A stretch of DNA of 64,000 bases. Source: an uncultured Winogradskyella sp. (GTDB lineage Bacteria; Bacteroidota; Bacteroidia; Flavobacteriales; Flavobacteriaceae). A model generated the notes under the pieces. The model ran no database searches. It saw only the letters and a list, made by a program, of their open reading frames with translations, and was not told where the DNA came from. The translations under genes were made by a program, and so were the position numbers. Below, one piece after another: positions 35,393-42,644 of the stretch; the stretch's first letter is position 1, and every line of letters starts with the position of its first letter. The stretch spans positions 181,596-245,595 of the forward strand of contig NZ_CANMCZ010000001.1 in NCBI RefSeq assembly GCF_947496485.1, read 5' to 3'.

Positions 35393-36163
35393 CTATTGGT
35401 CTTGCAAAAATAATGATTGTGTTTTATTATCAGTATAAGTTTGGGTCTTATTATTAATAAGAATAGGAATTGGATTTGAATTAATGACTGTTTTCATCTT
35501 TTTTCGCAATGCCTCTTTTTTCTTATTTCCACCAAAATAAATATTTAGACCTAATCCCATTCTATATAATACGTCATCACTATCACCAGCAATAAGTCCA
35601 TCTAGCTCGTCACTTAAGAAATAATTATATTCTCCAAACAACTTGAGGCCTACACGATCCGTAATAATAACTTCGAAACCAAAACCACCTTGAGCTTTTG
35701 ACTCCGTGGCTGTAAAGTCATTATCTGCATTATAACCTACACCAGCGTATAGAAACGGAGAGAATCTCGTGTAAGGACTAAATAGCAATTCTAAATTTAA
35801 ATCAAAGGACATAAATCCATTATTATAAAGTTCTTTAAATGCTATATTATATTTATTGTAAGTTATATTAAAATTTAGGTGACTTGTAAGATGATGCTTG
35901 TAACCTATTCTAAAATAAACTTCGAATTCAGGGTCTGAATAATCACCATTAATAATAGCTGAACCAGCTGCCATATCGATAGCATTAGAACCTCGGTAAC
36001 TAAAAAAAGCAAATCTACGGTTTATAGATTTCTCATTCTTTTTTTCTCGCACTTGAGCTTTTTGTGCTTCTATTGTTTTCTCTATTTCTTGGGAAGAAGC
36101 AAAACTAACACAAACTACTGTCATTGCTATACTTAATAAAATAGCACTGAATTTAGGAGTCAT
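35393..36163 (-). CDS. Outer-membrane beta-barrel protein of unknown function
   Basis: The start is the ATG at 36163, which opens a signal peptide (MTPKFSAILLSIAMTVVCVSFASS); the longer frame places 25 residues before it. The mature 230-residue protein starts with a basic coiled segment, then shows repeated strand pairs: FEVYFRIGYKHHLTSHLNFN, PFLYAGVGYNADNDFT, VGLKLFGEYNYFLSD and YRMGLGLNIYFGG. It therefore looks like an eight-stranded porin-like barrel. The polar C-terminal tail rich in Lys, Asn and Thr is unusual for a barrel, which normally ends in an aromatic strand. It lies 15 bases upstream of purM. Confidence 0.7.
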   Translation of the reverse strand: MTPKFSAILLSIAMTVVCVSFASSQEIEKTIEAQKAQVREKKNEKSINRRFAFFSYRGSNAIDMAAGSAIINGDYSDPEFEVYFRIGYKHHLTSHLNFNITYNKYNIAFKELYNNGFMSFDLNLELLFSPYTRFSPFLYAGVGYNADNDFTATESKAQGGFGFEVIITDRVGLKLFGEYNYFLSDELDGLIAGDSDDVLYRMGLGLNIYFGGNKKKEALRKKMKTVINSNPIPILINNKTQTYTDNKTQSLFLQDQ

Positions 36164-36270
36164 ATACCTTTTATTAGAAAGATAAGTCGATTTCACTACA
36201 GATTTGGGAGGAACGCAATATAGAAAAATAATTATCAAATCATAAACAAGACAAAGGAATTAACAGAAAC

Positions 36271-36306
36271 AAAAAAAGATAAAATCGAATAATCGATTTT
36301 ATCTTT
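36271..36306 (-). terminator. Strong terminator after the 45-residue peptide gene
   Basis: AAAGATAAAATCGA (36275-36288) pairs perfectly with TCGATTTTATCTTT (36293-36306) around ATAA. An A7 tract on the left gives the T tract of a minus-strand terminator. Confidence 0.75.
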
Positions 36307-36349
36307 CTGCAGGTATTATATAATACTTAAGGTATTGTCTTAGTTTTTT

Positions 36350-36487
36350 TTAAGATTCTGACTGTAGCTTAGACTGTATAGTCACAACGTCATCTTTAGT
36401 CACGTTATTCAGATCTTCTGAATTGTCTTGAGAAAGGATTAGAGTTGCGCCAACAAGAATAGCTACACTTAATAGTAACTTTTTCAT
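36350..36487 (-). CDS. 45-residue exported peptide
   Basis: A short frame from ATG 36487 encodes MKKLLLSVAILVGATLILSQ followed by about 25 polar residues (DNSEDLNNVTKDDVVTIQSK, then LQSES). The first 19-20 residues have the charge, hydrophobic core and small residues of a signal peptide. The frame is closely followed by a strong terminator, which supports a dedicated transcript. I do not recognise the mature peptide of about 26 residues, which is acidic and lacks cysteine. It is not evidently part of the barrel-purM run because the terminator separates them. Confidence 0.6.
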   Translation of the reverse strand: MKKLLLSVAILVGATLILSQDNSEDLNNVTKDDVVTIQSKLQSES

Positions 36488-36712
36488 TATTACAAATATT
36501 GATTAATAGCACTACAAAGATATGTAATAAACCCAATGCGGAAAGGACAATTCTAAATTTTTAACGAGTTATTACTGTCTTTTCGATAATTCGCTAAAAG
36601 TTACCGATAAACGACACCAAAATTAACTTTAGCAAAGAATTATGTACGTATAAATACGTACATAATAATGCCAATTCAGGCTAAAAAACGAACATAAGCT
36701 ACTGTAATACTA

Positions 36713-38899
36713 TCATTTAGTAAACAAAAGCTCTCTATATTTAGTCAATGGCCACAACTCGTCGTCAATCATTAGTTCTAATTTATCACTATGGTACCTA
36801 ATATCCTCAAACAATGGTTTCACCTTATTACAATAACCATGAGCCTTTTTTTCAATATCTGATTGTTTATTTAATGATTTTCGAGCATCTGTCATTTTAG
36901 TTACCAATGAATTAATGGCTTCAATATGATGAGAAATTTGCTCAATAAGAGATAACTGTTCTTTTGCAAAATTTTTAAACTTATCACCATAAATAGTTTT
37001 GAGACCTGTAACATTTTCAATTAATATATTTTGATATCTGACCGCAGTTGGCACTATATGATTACGAGCAATATCGCCCAAAACACGACTCTCTATTTGA
37101 ATATGAAGAATGTATTCTTCCATCTCAATTTCGTAACGTGCCTCGCTCTCTACATTGTTCATTACACCTAAATTTTCAAAAAGGGCAATTGAAGATTTAG
37201 CGACCTTAATTTTTAATGCTTCAGGAGTCGTCTTATTGTTACTCAAACCTCTCTTTTTTGCTTCTTTTTCCCATGCATCACTATACCCATTTCCTTCAAA
37301 AAGAATAGCTTTTGATGTTTTAATATACTCTCTTAAAACATTGAAAACGGCATCATCCTTTTTCATTGATTTTTTATCAATCAATTCGTCAACTTCATGC
37401 TTAAAATCTATTAATTGCTTAGCAACTATTGTATTTAAGACAGTCATAGGATTAGCACAATTTGCTTTAGATCCGACTGCTCTAAATTCAAACTTATTAC
37501 CAGTAAATGCAAAAGGCGATGTTCTATTTCTATCTGTATTATCTAATATAACTTCAGGAATTTTTCCAACTACATTGAGTTTTAAATCTGTTTTTTCTTT
37601 TGGTGATAATTTACCTTTAGTTACAGTCTCTAATTCATCTAATACCTTAGTTAATTGTTCACCAATAAATACTGAAATTATTGCTGGCGGAGCCTCATTA
37701 GCACCTAAACGATGATCATTACTTGCGGATGCAATAGCTGCTCTCAACAATTCCTCATGCGTTTGTACTGCCTTTATGGTATTGATAAAGAAGGTTAAAA
37801 ATTGAAGGTTGCTCATTGGAGTTTTACCAGGTGACAGTAAATTAACTCCCGTATTTGTACTTAGACTCCAATTGTTATGTTTTCCCGAACCATTTACACC
37901 AGCAAATGGCTTTTCGTGCATCAATACTTTAAAATTATGACGCTTAGCAATTTTTTGCATAATATCCATAAGCAGAGAGTTATGATCTACTGCTAAATTT
38001 GCCTCTTCATATATTGGAGCTAACTCAAACTGATTTGGTGCTACCTCATTATGTCTTGTTTTTACTGGAATACCTAACAGCATACATTCATTTTCCAAAT
38101 CGCGCATGTAAGCCATAGCCCTATTTGGAATAGTTCCAAAATAATGATCATCGAGTTGTTGTCCTTTTGCAGGTGAATGTCCTAAAAGCGTACGACCGGT
38201 TAATACAATATCTGGACGAGATGCAGCCAAATCACTATCAATTAAAAAATATTCTTGCTCCCAACCTAAGGAAGCATTTACTTTTTTCACATTCTTATCG
38301 AAATACTTACAAACTGCTACTGCAGCGTTATCCACTGCTTGCAGCGCTCTTAATAGTGGTGTTTTATAATCTAGAGCTTCACCAGTATAGGATACAAAAA
38401 CTGTTGGAATACATAAAGTTGTACCATAAATAAACGCAGGAGATGTTGGGTCCCAAGCTGTATAACCTCTTGCTTCAAATGTATTTCTAATTCCACCATG
38501 AGGAAAACTTGAGGCATCAGGTTCTTGCTGTACCAACTGATTCCCACCAAACTTTTCTATAGCAAGTCCATCTCCTATAGTTTCAAAAAAAGCATCATGC
38601 TTTTCTGCAGTAGCACCTGTTAAAGGTTGAAACCAATGCGTATAATGTGTTGCCCCTTTTGAAATTGCCCATTCTTTCATTCCTGTTGAAATGTGGTCCG
38701 CAATTAAGCGATTAATTTTTGTTCCTTTTTCAACAGCCTCTAAAATACTAGTTAAGGCAGTTTTGGTTAAATACTGACGCATTGCAGCTTCATTGAACAC
38801 ATTCTGTCCAAAAATTTCAGAACGCCTTTTCTCGTCCTTAATTATTATTGGTTTTCTTTTCGATGATTCTTTTATTGCGTGAAATCTAAGTGTTGACAT
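36713..38899 (-). CDS. glnN: Glutamine synthetase, type III
   Basis: This 728-residue enzyme makes glutamine from glutamate and ammonia with ATP. The length and the FQPLTGATAEKHDAF segment near residue 86 mark the GSIII class of Bacteroidota and cyanobacteria. The nucleotide/glutamate-binding KPFAGVNGSGKHNNWSL segment is near residue 332, and DNTDRNRTSPFAFTGNKFEFR supplies the later active-site loop. It is divergent from a GSII gene with 174 bases between, so the two isoenzymes probably share control. A perfect -7 box precedes it. Confidence 0.96.
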   Translation of the reverse strand: MSTLRFHAIKESSKRKPIIIKDEKRRSEIFGQNVFNEAAMRQYLTKTALTSILEAVEKGTKINRLIADHISTGMKEWAISKGATHYTHWFQPLTGATAEKHDAFFETIGDGLAIEKFGGNQLVQQEPDASSFPHGGIRNTFEARGYTAWDPTSPAFIYGTTLCIPTVFVSYTGEALDYKTPLLRALQAVDNAAVAVCKYFDKNVKKVNASLGWEQEYFLIDSDLAASRPDIVLTGRTLLGHSPAKGQQLDDHYFGTIPNRAMAYMRDLENECMLLGIPVKTRHNEVAPNQFELAPIYEEANLAVDHNSLLMDIMQKIAKRHNFKVLMHEKPFAGVNGSGKHNNWSLSTNTGVNLLSPGKTPMSNLQFLTFFINTIKAVQTHEELLRAAIASASNDHRLGANEAPPAIISVFIGEQLTKVLDELETVTKGKLSPKEKTDLKLNVVGKIPEVILDNTDRNRTSPFAFTGNKFEFRAVGSKANCANPMTVLNTIVAKQLIDFKHEVDELIDKKSMKKDDAVFNVLREYIKTSKAILFEGNGYSDAWEKEAKKRGLSNNKTTPEALKIKVAKSSIALFENLGVMNNVESEARYEIEMEEYILHIQIESRVLGDIARNHIVPTAVRYQNILIENVTGLKTIYGDKFKNFAKEQLSLIEQISHHIEAINSLVTKMTDARKSLNKQSDIEKKAHGYCNKVKPLFEDIRYHSDKLELMIDDELWPLTKYRELLFTK

Positions 38900-38917
38900 A
38901 TTAATAATAATTTAGGC

Positions 38918-38925
38918 CAAAAATA
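38918..38925 (-). promoter_or_regulatory. -7 box TATTTTTG for the GSIII gene
   Basis: The minus strand reads TATTTTTG, a perfect TAnnTTTG match, 18 bases before the start codon. Confidence 0.5.
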
Positions 38926-38958
38926 CGAAATCTTTAAAATTTACAGCAACACCCATTC

Positions 38959-39014
38959 AAAAATAGGGTTGTTAACAATAATTAATAACATTTTATCTAA
39001 AATACCCTATTTTT
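38959..39014. promoter_or_regulatory. Widely spaced inverted repeat between the two glutamine synthetase genes
   Basis: AAAAATAGGGT (38959-38969) and ACCCTATTTTT (39004-39014) are perfect 11-base inverted arms with 34 bases between. The right arm touches the -33 element of the GSII promoter. It looks like a pair of regulator half-sites. Confidence 0.5.
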
Positions 39015-39045
39015 TTTGACCTATTAAAAAAAAAGATAATATTTG
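39015..39045 (+). promoter_or_regulatory. Promoter of the GSII gene
   Basis: TTTG at 39015-39018, a 19-base spacer, and AATATTTG at 39038-39045 fit the Bacteroidota TTTG/N19/TAnnTTTG pattern with one mismatch. Confidence 0.55.
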
Positions 39046-39073
39046 CATTATCAATTTTTTAAATAATAAAACG

Positions 39074-40093
39074 ATGAGTAAATCTAAATTAGAGTACATA
39101 TGGTTAGATGGATATTTTCCAACCCAAAACATGAGAAGTAAAACTAAAGTAGAAAATGACTTTAGTGGAAAATTAGAAGATTGCCCAATTTGGTCTTTCG
39201 ATGGCTCTTCAACAAAACAAGCGTCTGGAGGATCTTCAGATTGTCTATTAAAGCCTGTTGCTATTTATCCAGATCCTGCAAGAAGAGATGGCTATTTAGT
39301 AATGACTGAAGTTTTAAATGCTGATGGAACTCCTCACATTTCTAACGGTAGAGCTACAATCGAAGATGAAGACAATGATTTTTGGTTTGGTTTTGAGCAA
39401 GAGTACTTCATAATGGATACCAAAACACAATTACCTTTAGGTTTCCCTATTGGTGGCTATCCTGCACCTCAAGGTATGTATTACTGCTCTGTTGGTGGTA
39501 AAAACACTCATGGTAGAGATTTAGTTGAAAAACATGCGGATTTATGTATTGATGCTGGTCTGAATTTTGAAGGTATTAATCAAGAAGTTGCTTCTGGTCA
39601 GTGGGAATTCCAATTGTTTGCTAAAGGAGCAAAAAAAGCTGGTGATGAAATTTGGATTGCACGTTATTTATTAGATCGATTGACCGAGCAATATGGTTAT
39701 TATATTGAATACCATCCAAAACCATTAGGTAAAGATATGGACTGGAATGGTTCTGGTATGCATGCAAATTTCTCTAACACAGTATTAAGAACTTGTGGAA
39801 GTCAAGAAACATATGAGAAAATTTGTGAAGCGTTTAGACCAGTTGTTAAAGAGCATATAGCTGTTTATGGTGAGTTTAATGATCAACGTTTAACAGGTGA
39901 TCATGAAACAGCATCCATTAATGATTTTAGCTATGGTGTTTCTGATAGAGGAGCTTCTATTCGTATTCCAATTATAACAGTTGAGAAAGGCTGGAAAGGT
40001 TGGTTAGAGGATAGACGACCAGCTTCAAATGGTGATCCTTATAAGATTGCAGGTAGAATTATTAAGACTGTAAAGAGTGCTAATATTTCTTAA
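39074..40093 (+). CDS. glnII: Glutamine synthetase, type II (eukaryote-like)
   Basis: The 339-residue protein matches the short, eukaryote-like GSII class. The beta-grasp start is EYIWLDGYFPTQNMRSKTKV. The metal-binding GFEQEYFIMD is near residue 110, followed by GKNTHGRDLVEKHADLC and the NGSGMHANFS nucleotide/glutamate loop near residue 228. It forms glutamine from glutamate and ammonia. GSII enzymes lack adenylylation control, so expression is likely the control point. The inverted repeat and promoter upstream fit this. A terminator follows. Confidence 0.95.
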   Translation: MSKSKLEYIWLDGYFPTQNMRSKTKVENDFSGKLEDCPIWSFDGSSTKQASGGSSDCLLKPVAIYPDPARRDGYLVMTEVLNADGTPHISNGRATIEDEDNDFWFGFEQEYFIMDTKTQLPLGFPIGGYPAPQGMYYCSVGGKNTHGRDLVEKHADLCIDAGLNFEGINQEVASGQWEFQLFAKGAKKAGDEIWIARYLLDRLTEQYGYYIEYHPKPLGKDMDWNGSGMHANFSNTVLRTCGSQETYEKICEAFRPVVKEHIAVYGEFNDQRLTGDHETASINDFSYGVSDRGASIRIPIITVEKGWKGWLEDRRPASNGDPYKIAGRIIKTVKSANIS

Positions 40094-40121
40094 TTAGCAA
40101 TTAATTATATAAAAATTAATT

Positions 40122-40150
40122 AGGCTTGTAGATTTCTGCAAGCCTTTTTT
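40122..40150. terminator. Terminator after GSII
   Basis: AGGCTTGTAG and CTGCAAGCCT form a ten-base stem with one T-G pair around ATTT, followed by a T6 tract on the plus strand. It lies between convergent genes. Confidence 0.8.
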
Positions 40151-40168
40151 AATACCCTTTATATTAGA

Positions 40169-41119
40169 TTACTTTAGTGATACATATATGAAGACCAAAT
40201 AGGCACCAAATAATAGCATCCCTTTTAATCTTCCTATTTGAAATCGTTTAGGTATGAGCATTAACGGAATTAAGATTGCTGCAAAAGCAATCATCCAAAA
40301 TATATTAGTAGATAATATTTGTGGAGTATCTGGATTTACCACAATCGGCTTTACAATGGCAGTTAAACCTAAAACTGACGCAATATTAAAAATATTAGAA
40401 CCTATTAAATTACCTAAAGAAATCGCTTTTTCTTTCTTTAACGCAGCAATAACAGAAGCCGCCAACTCCGGCACACTAGTACCAATTGCAATGACAGTTA
40501 CGGAAATCGCATAATCGCTAATACCTACAGCTTTAGCAAGTTGCTTTGCACCTTGCACCAACCACTCAGAACCAAAATATAAGCCTGCAGCTCCTATTAA
40601 AAGCCAAGCTACAATTTTAAAATTTGACACTTCGGCTAACGCATCATCAACTTCATCTAAATTAGCTTTTATGGATTTTCTGGAACTTCTAATTAAAACA
40701 ATAAGGAAGATAATTAATGATACAAAAAGTATTACTCCTTCTAATGCCGTTAAAACTTCGTCATTTTTTAAAAAGAAATATAATGCAAACGAAGCCAACA
40801 TCATCATTGGCCAATTGAGTTTATAAAAATCTCTATCTACAACTAAAGGAGAAATTATTGCAGTAATACCTAGCACCAAACCTATATTAGCAATATTAGA
40901 ACCAATGACATTACCAAGAGCAATGTCAGACACACCATCTAAAGCAGCTTGCAAACTCACTAAAAGTTCTGGTGCAGATGTTGCAAAAGACACAACCGTC
41001 ATACCAATAACGAGTTTCGAAATTTTAAGCTTAAATGACAATCCTACCGATGCTCTAACCAAAAAATCTCCACCGACAACTAACAACGCCAAACCAGCTA
41101 TAACAAGAAATACACTCAT
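40169..41119 (-). CDS. Calcium/sodium antiporter, YrbG type
   Basis: This 316-residue inner-membrane protein has about ten helices and the two inverted alpha-repeats of the CaCA superfamily: SFATSAPELLVSL with GNVIGSNIANIGLVLG in the first half, and AIGTSVPELAASV with GNLIGSNIFNIASVLG in the second. The paired Glu and Asn residues of these motifs form the cation site. It exchanges calcium for sodium or protons. It is a single gene, convergent with GSII and divergent from the TlpA-BlaI operon. Confidence 0.92.
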   Translation of the reverse strand: MSVFLVIAGLALLVVGGDFLVRASVGLSFKLKISKLVIGMTVVSFATSAPELLVSLQAALDGVSDIALGNVIGSNIANIGLVLGITAIISPLVVDRDFYKLNWPMMMLASFALYFFLKNDEVLTALEGVILFVSLIIFLIVLIRSSRKSIKANLDEVDDALAEVSNFKIVAWLLIGAAGLYFGSEWLVQGAKQLAKAVGISDYAISVTVIAIGTSVPELAASVIAALKKEKAISLGNLIGSNIFNIASVLGLTAIVKPIVVNPDTPQILSTNIFWMIAFAAILIPLMLIPKRFQIGRLKGMLLFGAYLVFIYVSLK

Positions 41120-41200
41120 TTATTTAATTACAATTTTAATGTAACAGCGAAGATAGCATTTCATTTTCAAAGCGACTCAAAACTAAAAATTTCGTTAAAT

Positions 41201-41239
41201 AACTATTCTTTTAGTTGTATAACTATAAAAATAGTTATA
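41201..41239. promoter_or_regulatory. Twin palindromic operator, probable BlaI/MecI-family site
   Basis: Two inverted repeats lie back to back: AACTA-TTCTTT-TAGTT (41201-41216) and TATAACTAT-AAAA-ATAGTTATA (41218-41239), the second with perfect nine-base arms. They share the ACTA/TAGT core of BlaI/MecI operators and precede the operon that encodes a BlaI-like repressor. Confidence 0.6.
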
Positions 41240-41263
41240 GATTTGAATAATAAAATAATCATT

Positions 41264-42253
41264 ATGAAAAAACTCGTTCACCTATTTATAGTTCTGCTTA
41301 TTTTATCTTGTAAGAGTGAAACTACGGAAGAGTTCTCATTTTCTGGAACGACTACTGGAATTATTGATGGAACTAAAATGATTCTAGACAATATAGACAC
41401 AGGTACAATTTTAGATTCAACCATAGTTCAAAACAATTCATTTTTATTTGAAGGCGATTTACCAAGTTCACCTTTAAGAGCTGTTCTTCGGACTTCAGAT
41501 TATTCTCACTACAGATATGTCTGGTTAGAAAACAATACTATGACTTTTGACGCTAGTAAATCTGACTTCAGAAACGCAGTTATAAAAGGTTCTGAATCTG
41601 AAAATTTGAATCAGCACTTAAGCAAATTAGTTAGTGAAATTGAGCCACATAGTGAAGCTCAAAGTGAAGTAGAACAAAAGTTTGTTGGAGATAATCCCAA
41701 CAGCATAGTAAGTGCCAATATCTTATCAATTTATGCTACTACCTGGGGAAAAGAAACAACCAAAAGTTTGTTTGATAAACTTTCCATAGAAAATAAAAAC
41801 TCTAGGTATGGAGAGAAAATTTCAACTTATATTAAATTGAATAAAGAACCAAAAATCGGTGAGGGCTACGTTGATTTTGTAATGGAAGATGAAAATGGAA
41901 AAAACATCAAACTTTCTAATAACACAGGTAAAATAACCTTATTAGAATTCTGGGCGTCCTGGTGCGGACCATGTAGAAAAGAAATCCCTAACCTTGTTAA
42001 AACCTATGAAAAGTATAATTCTAAAGGGTTTGAAATATTCGCTGTCTCTCTTGATGATAACAATGAAAACTGGAAAGATGCCATAAAAAAAGATAGTTTA
42101 AACTGGCAACATGCAAGTGACCTTAAAGGAAATGAAAATGTAGCTGGGTTAATTTATGGAGTAAACGGAATTCCTGATAATTTCTTAATCGATGAGAATG
42201 GAATTATTGTTGGAAGAAACCTTCGAGGTGATAGACTTAATAAAAAAACTTGA
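41264..42253 (+). CDS. TlpA-like thiol-disulfide oxidoreductase lipoprotein, C-terminus probably shifted
   Basis: The start is the ATG at 41264 (an upstream TTG reading is unlikely). A lipoprotein signal (cysteine 16, LLILSC) is followed by a DUF4369-like N-terminal domain (SGTTTGIIDGTKMILDN) and a ResA/TlpA thioredoxin domain with WASWCGPCRKE near residue 227. It should reduce or isomerise disulfides in the periplasm. The last codons run through A7 at 42242-42248 and stop at once. With one A fewer the frame would continue as NKKLEELTKI and stop at 42272, seven bases before the BlaI gene, which is the normal ending of this family. This suggests a frameshift or base-call error. Confidence 0.82.
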   Translation: MKKLVHLFIVLLILSCKSETTEEFSFSGTTTGIIDGTKMILDNIDTGTILDSTIVQNNSFLFEGDLPSSPLRAVLRTSDYSHYRYVWLENNTMTFDASKSDFRNAVIKGSESENLNQHLSKLVSEIEPHSEAQSEVEQKFVGDNPNSIVSANILSIYATTWGKETTKSLFDKLSIENKNSRYGEKISTYIKLNKEPKIGEGYVDFVMEDENGKNIKLSNNTGKITLLEFWASWCGPCRKEIPNLVKTYEKYNSKGFEIFAVSLDDNNENWKDAIKKDSLNWQHASDLKGNENVAGLIYGVNGIPDNFLIDENGIIVGRNLRGDRLNKKT

Positions 42254-42279
42254 AGAATTGACTAAAATCTGAAACGATT

Positions 42280-42642
42280 ATGATACAAAAACTCACAAAT
42301 AAGGAAGAAGAAATAATGCATATTCTATGGAAGCTCGAAAAAGCTTTCGTTAAAGATGTACTGGCAGAGATAAAAGAAGACAAGCCACATTATAATACGC
42401 TTTCTACAATTATAAGAAACCTAGAAGAAAAGGGATATGTAAATTATAACGCATACGGAAAAACACATCAATACTTCCCGATTGTCTCTAAAGAAGATTA
42501 TAAAACTAAGTTTATGAATACTGCGATTGAAAATTACTTTAACAGCTCTTATAAAAACGTGGTTTCATTCTTTGCTAAAGAAGAAAAGATCAGCGTAGAT
42601 GAGCTGAAGGAAATCATTGCATTAATCGAAAATAAAAAGTAG
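42280..42642 (+). CDS. BlaI/MecI/CopY-family transcriptional repressor
   Basis: The 120-residue protein has the penicillinase-repressor winged helix: LTNKEEEIMHILWKLEKAFVK, the recognition-helix segment HYNTLSTIIRNLEEKGYV and a C-terminal dimerisation helix (SVDELKEIIALIE). It should bind the twin palindromes upstream of the operon and be cleaved when the adjacent M56 protein is activated. It lies two bases before the M56 gene. Confidence 0.93.
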   Translation: MIQKLTNKEEEIMHILWKLEKAFVKDVLAEIKEDKPHYNTLSTIIRNLEEKGYVNYNAYGKTHQYFPIVSKEDYKTKFMNTAIENYFNSSYKNVVSFFAKEEKISVDELKEIIALIENKK

Positions 42643-42644
42643 TT

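Noticed and set aside
37155..37715. 186-codon plus-strand frame inside GSIII
   Set aside because: It is fully antisense to a strongly conserved gene, has no family features and is explained by codon bias of the real gene.
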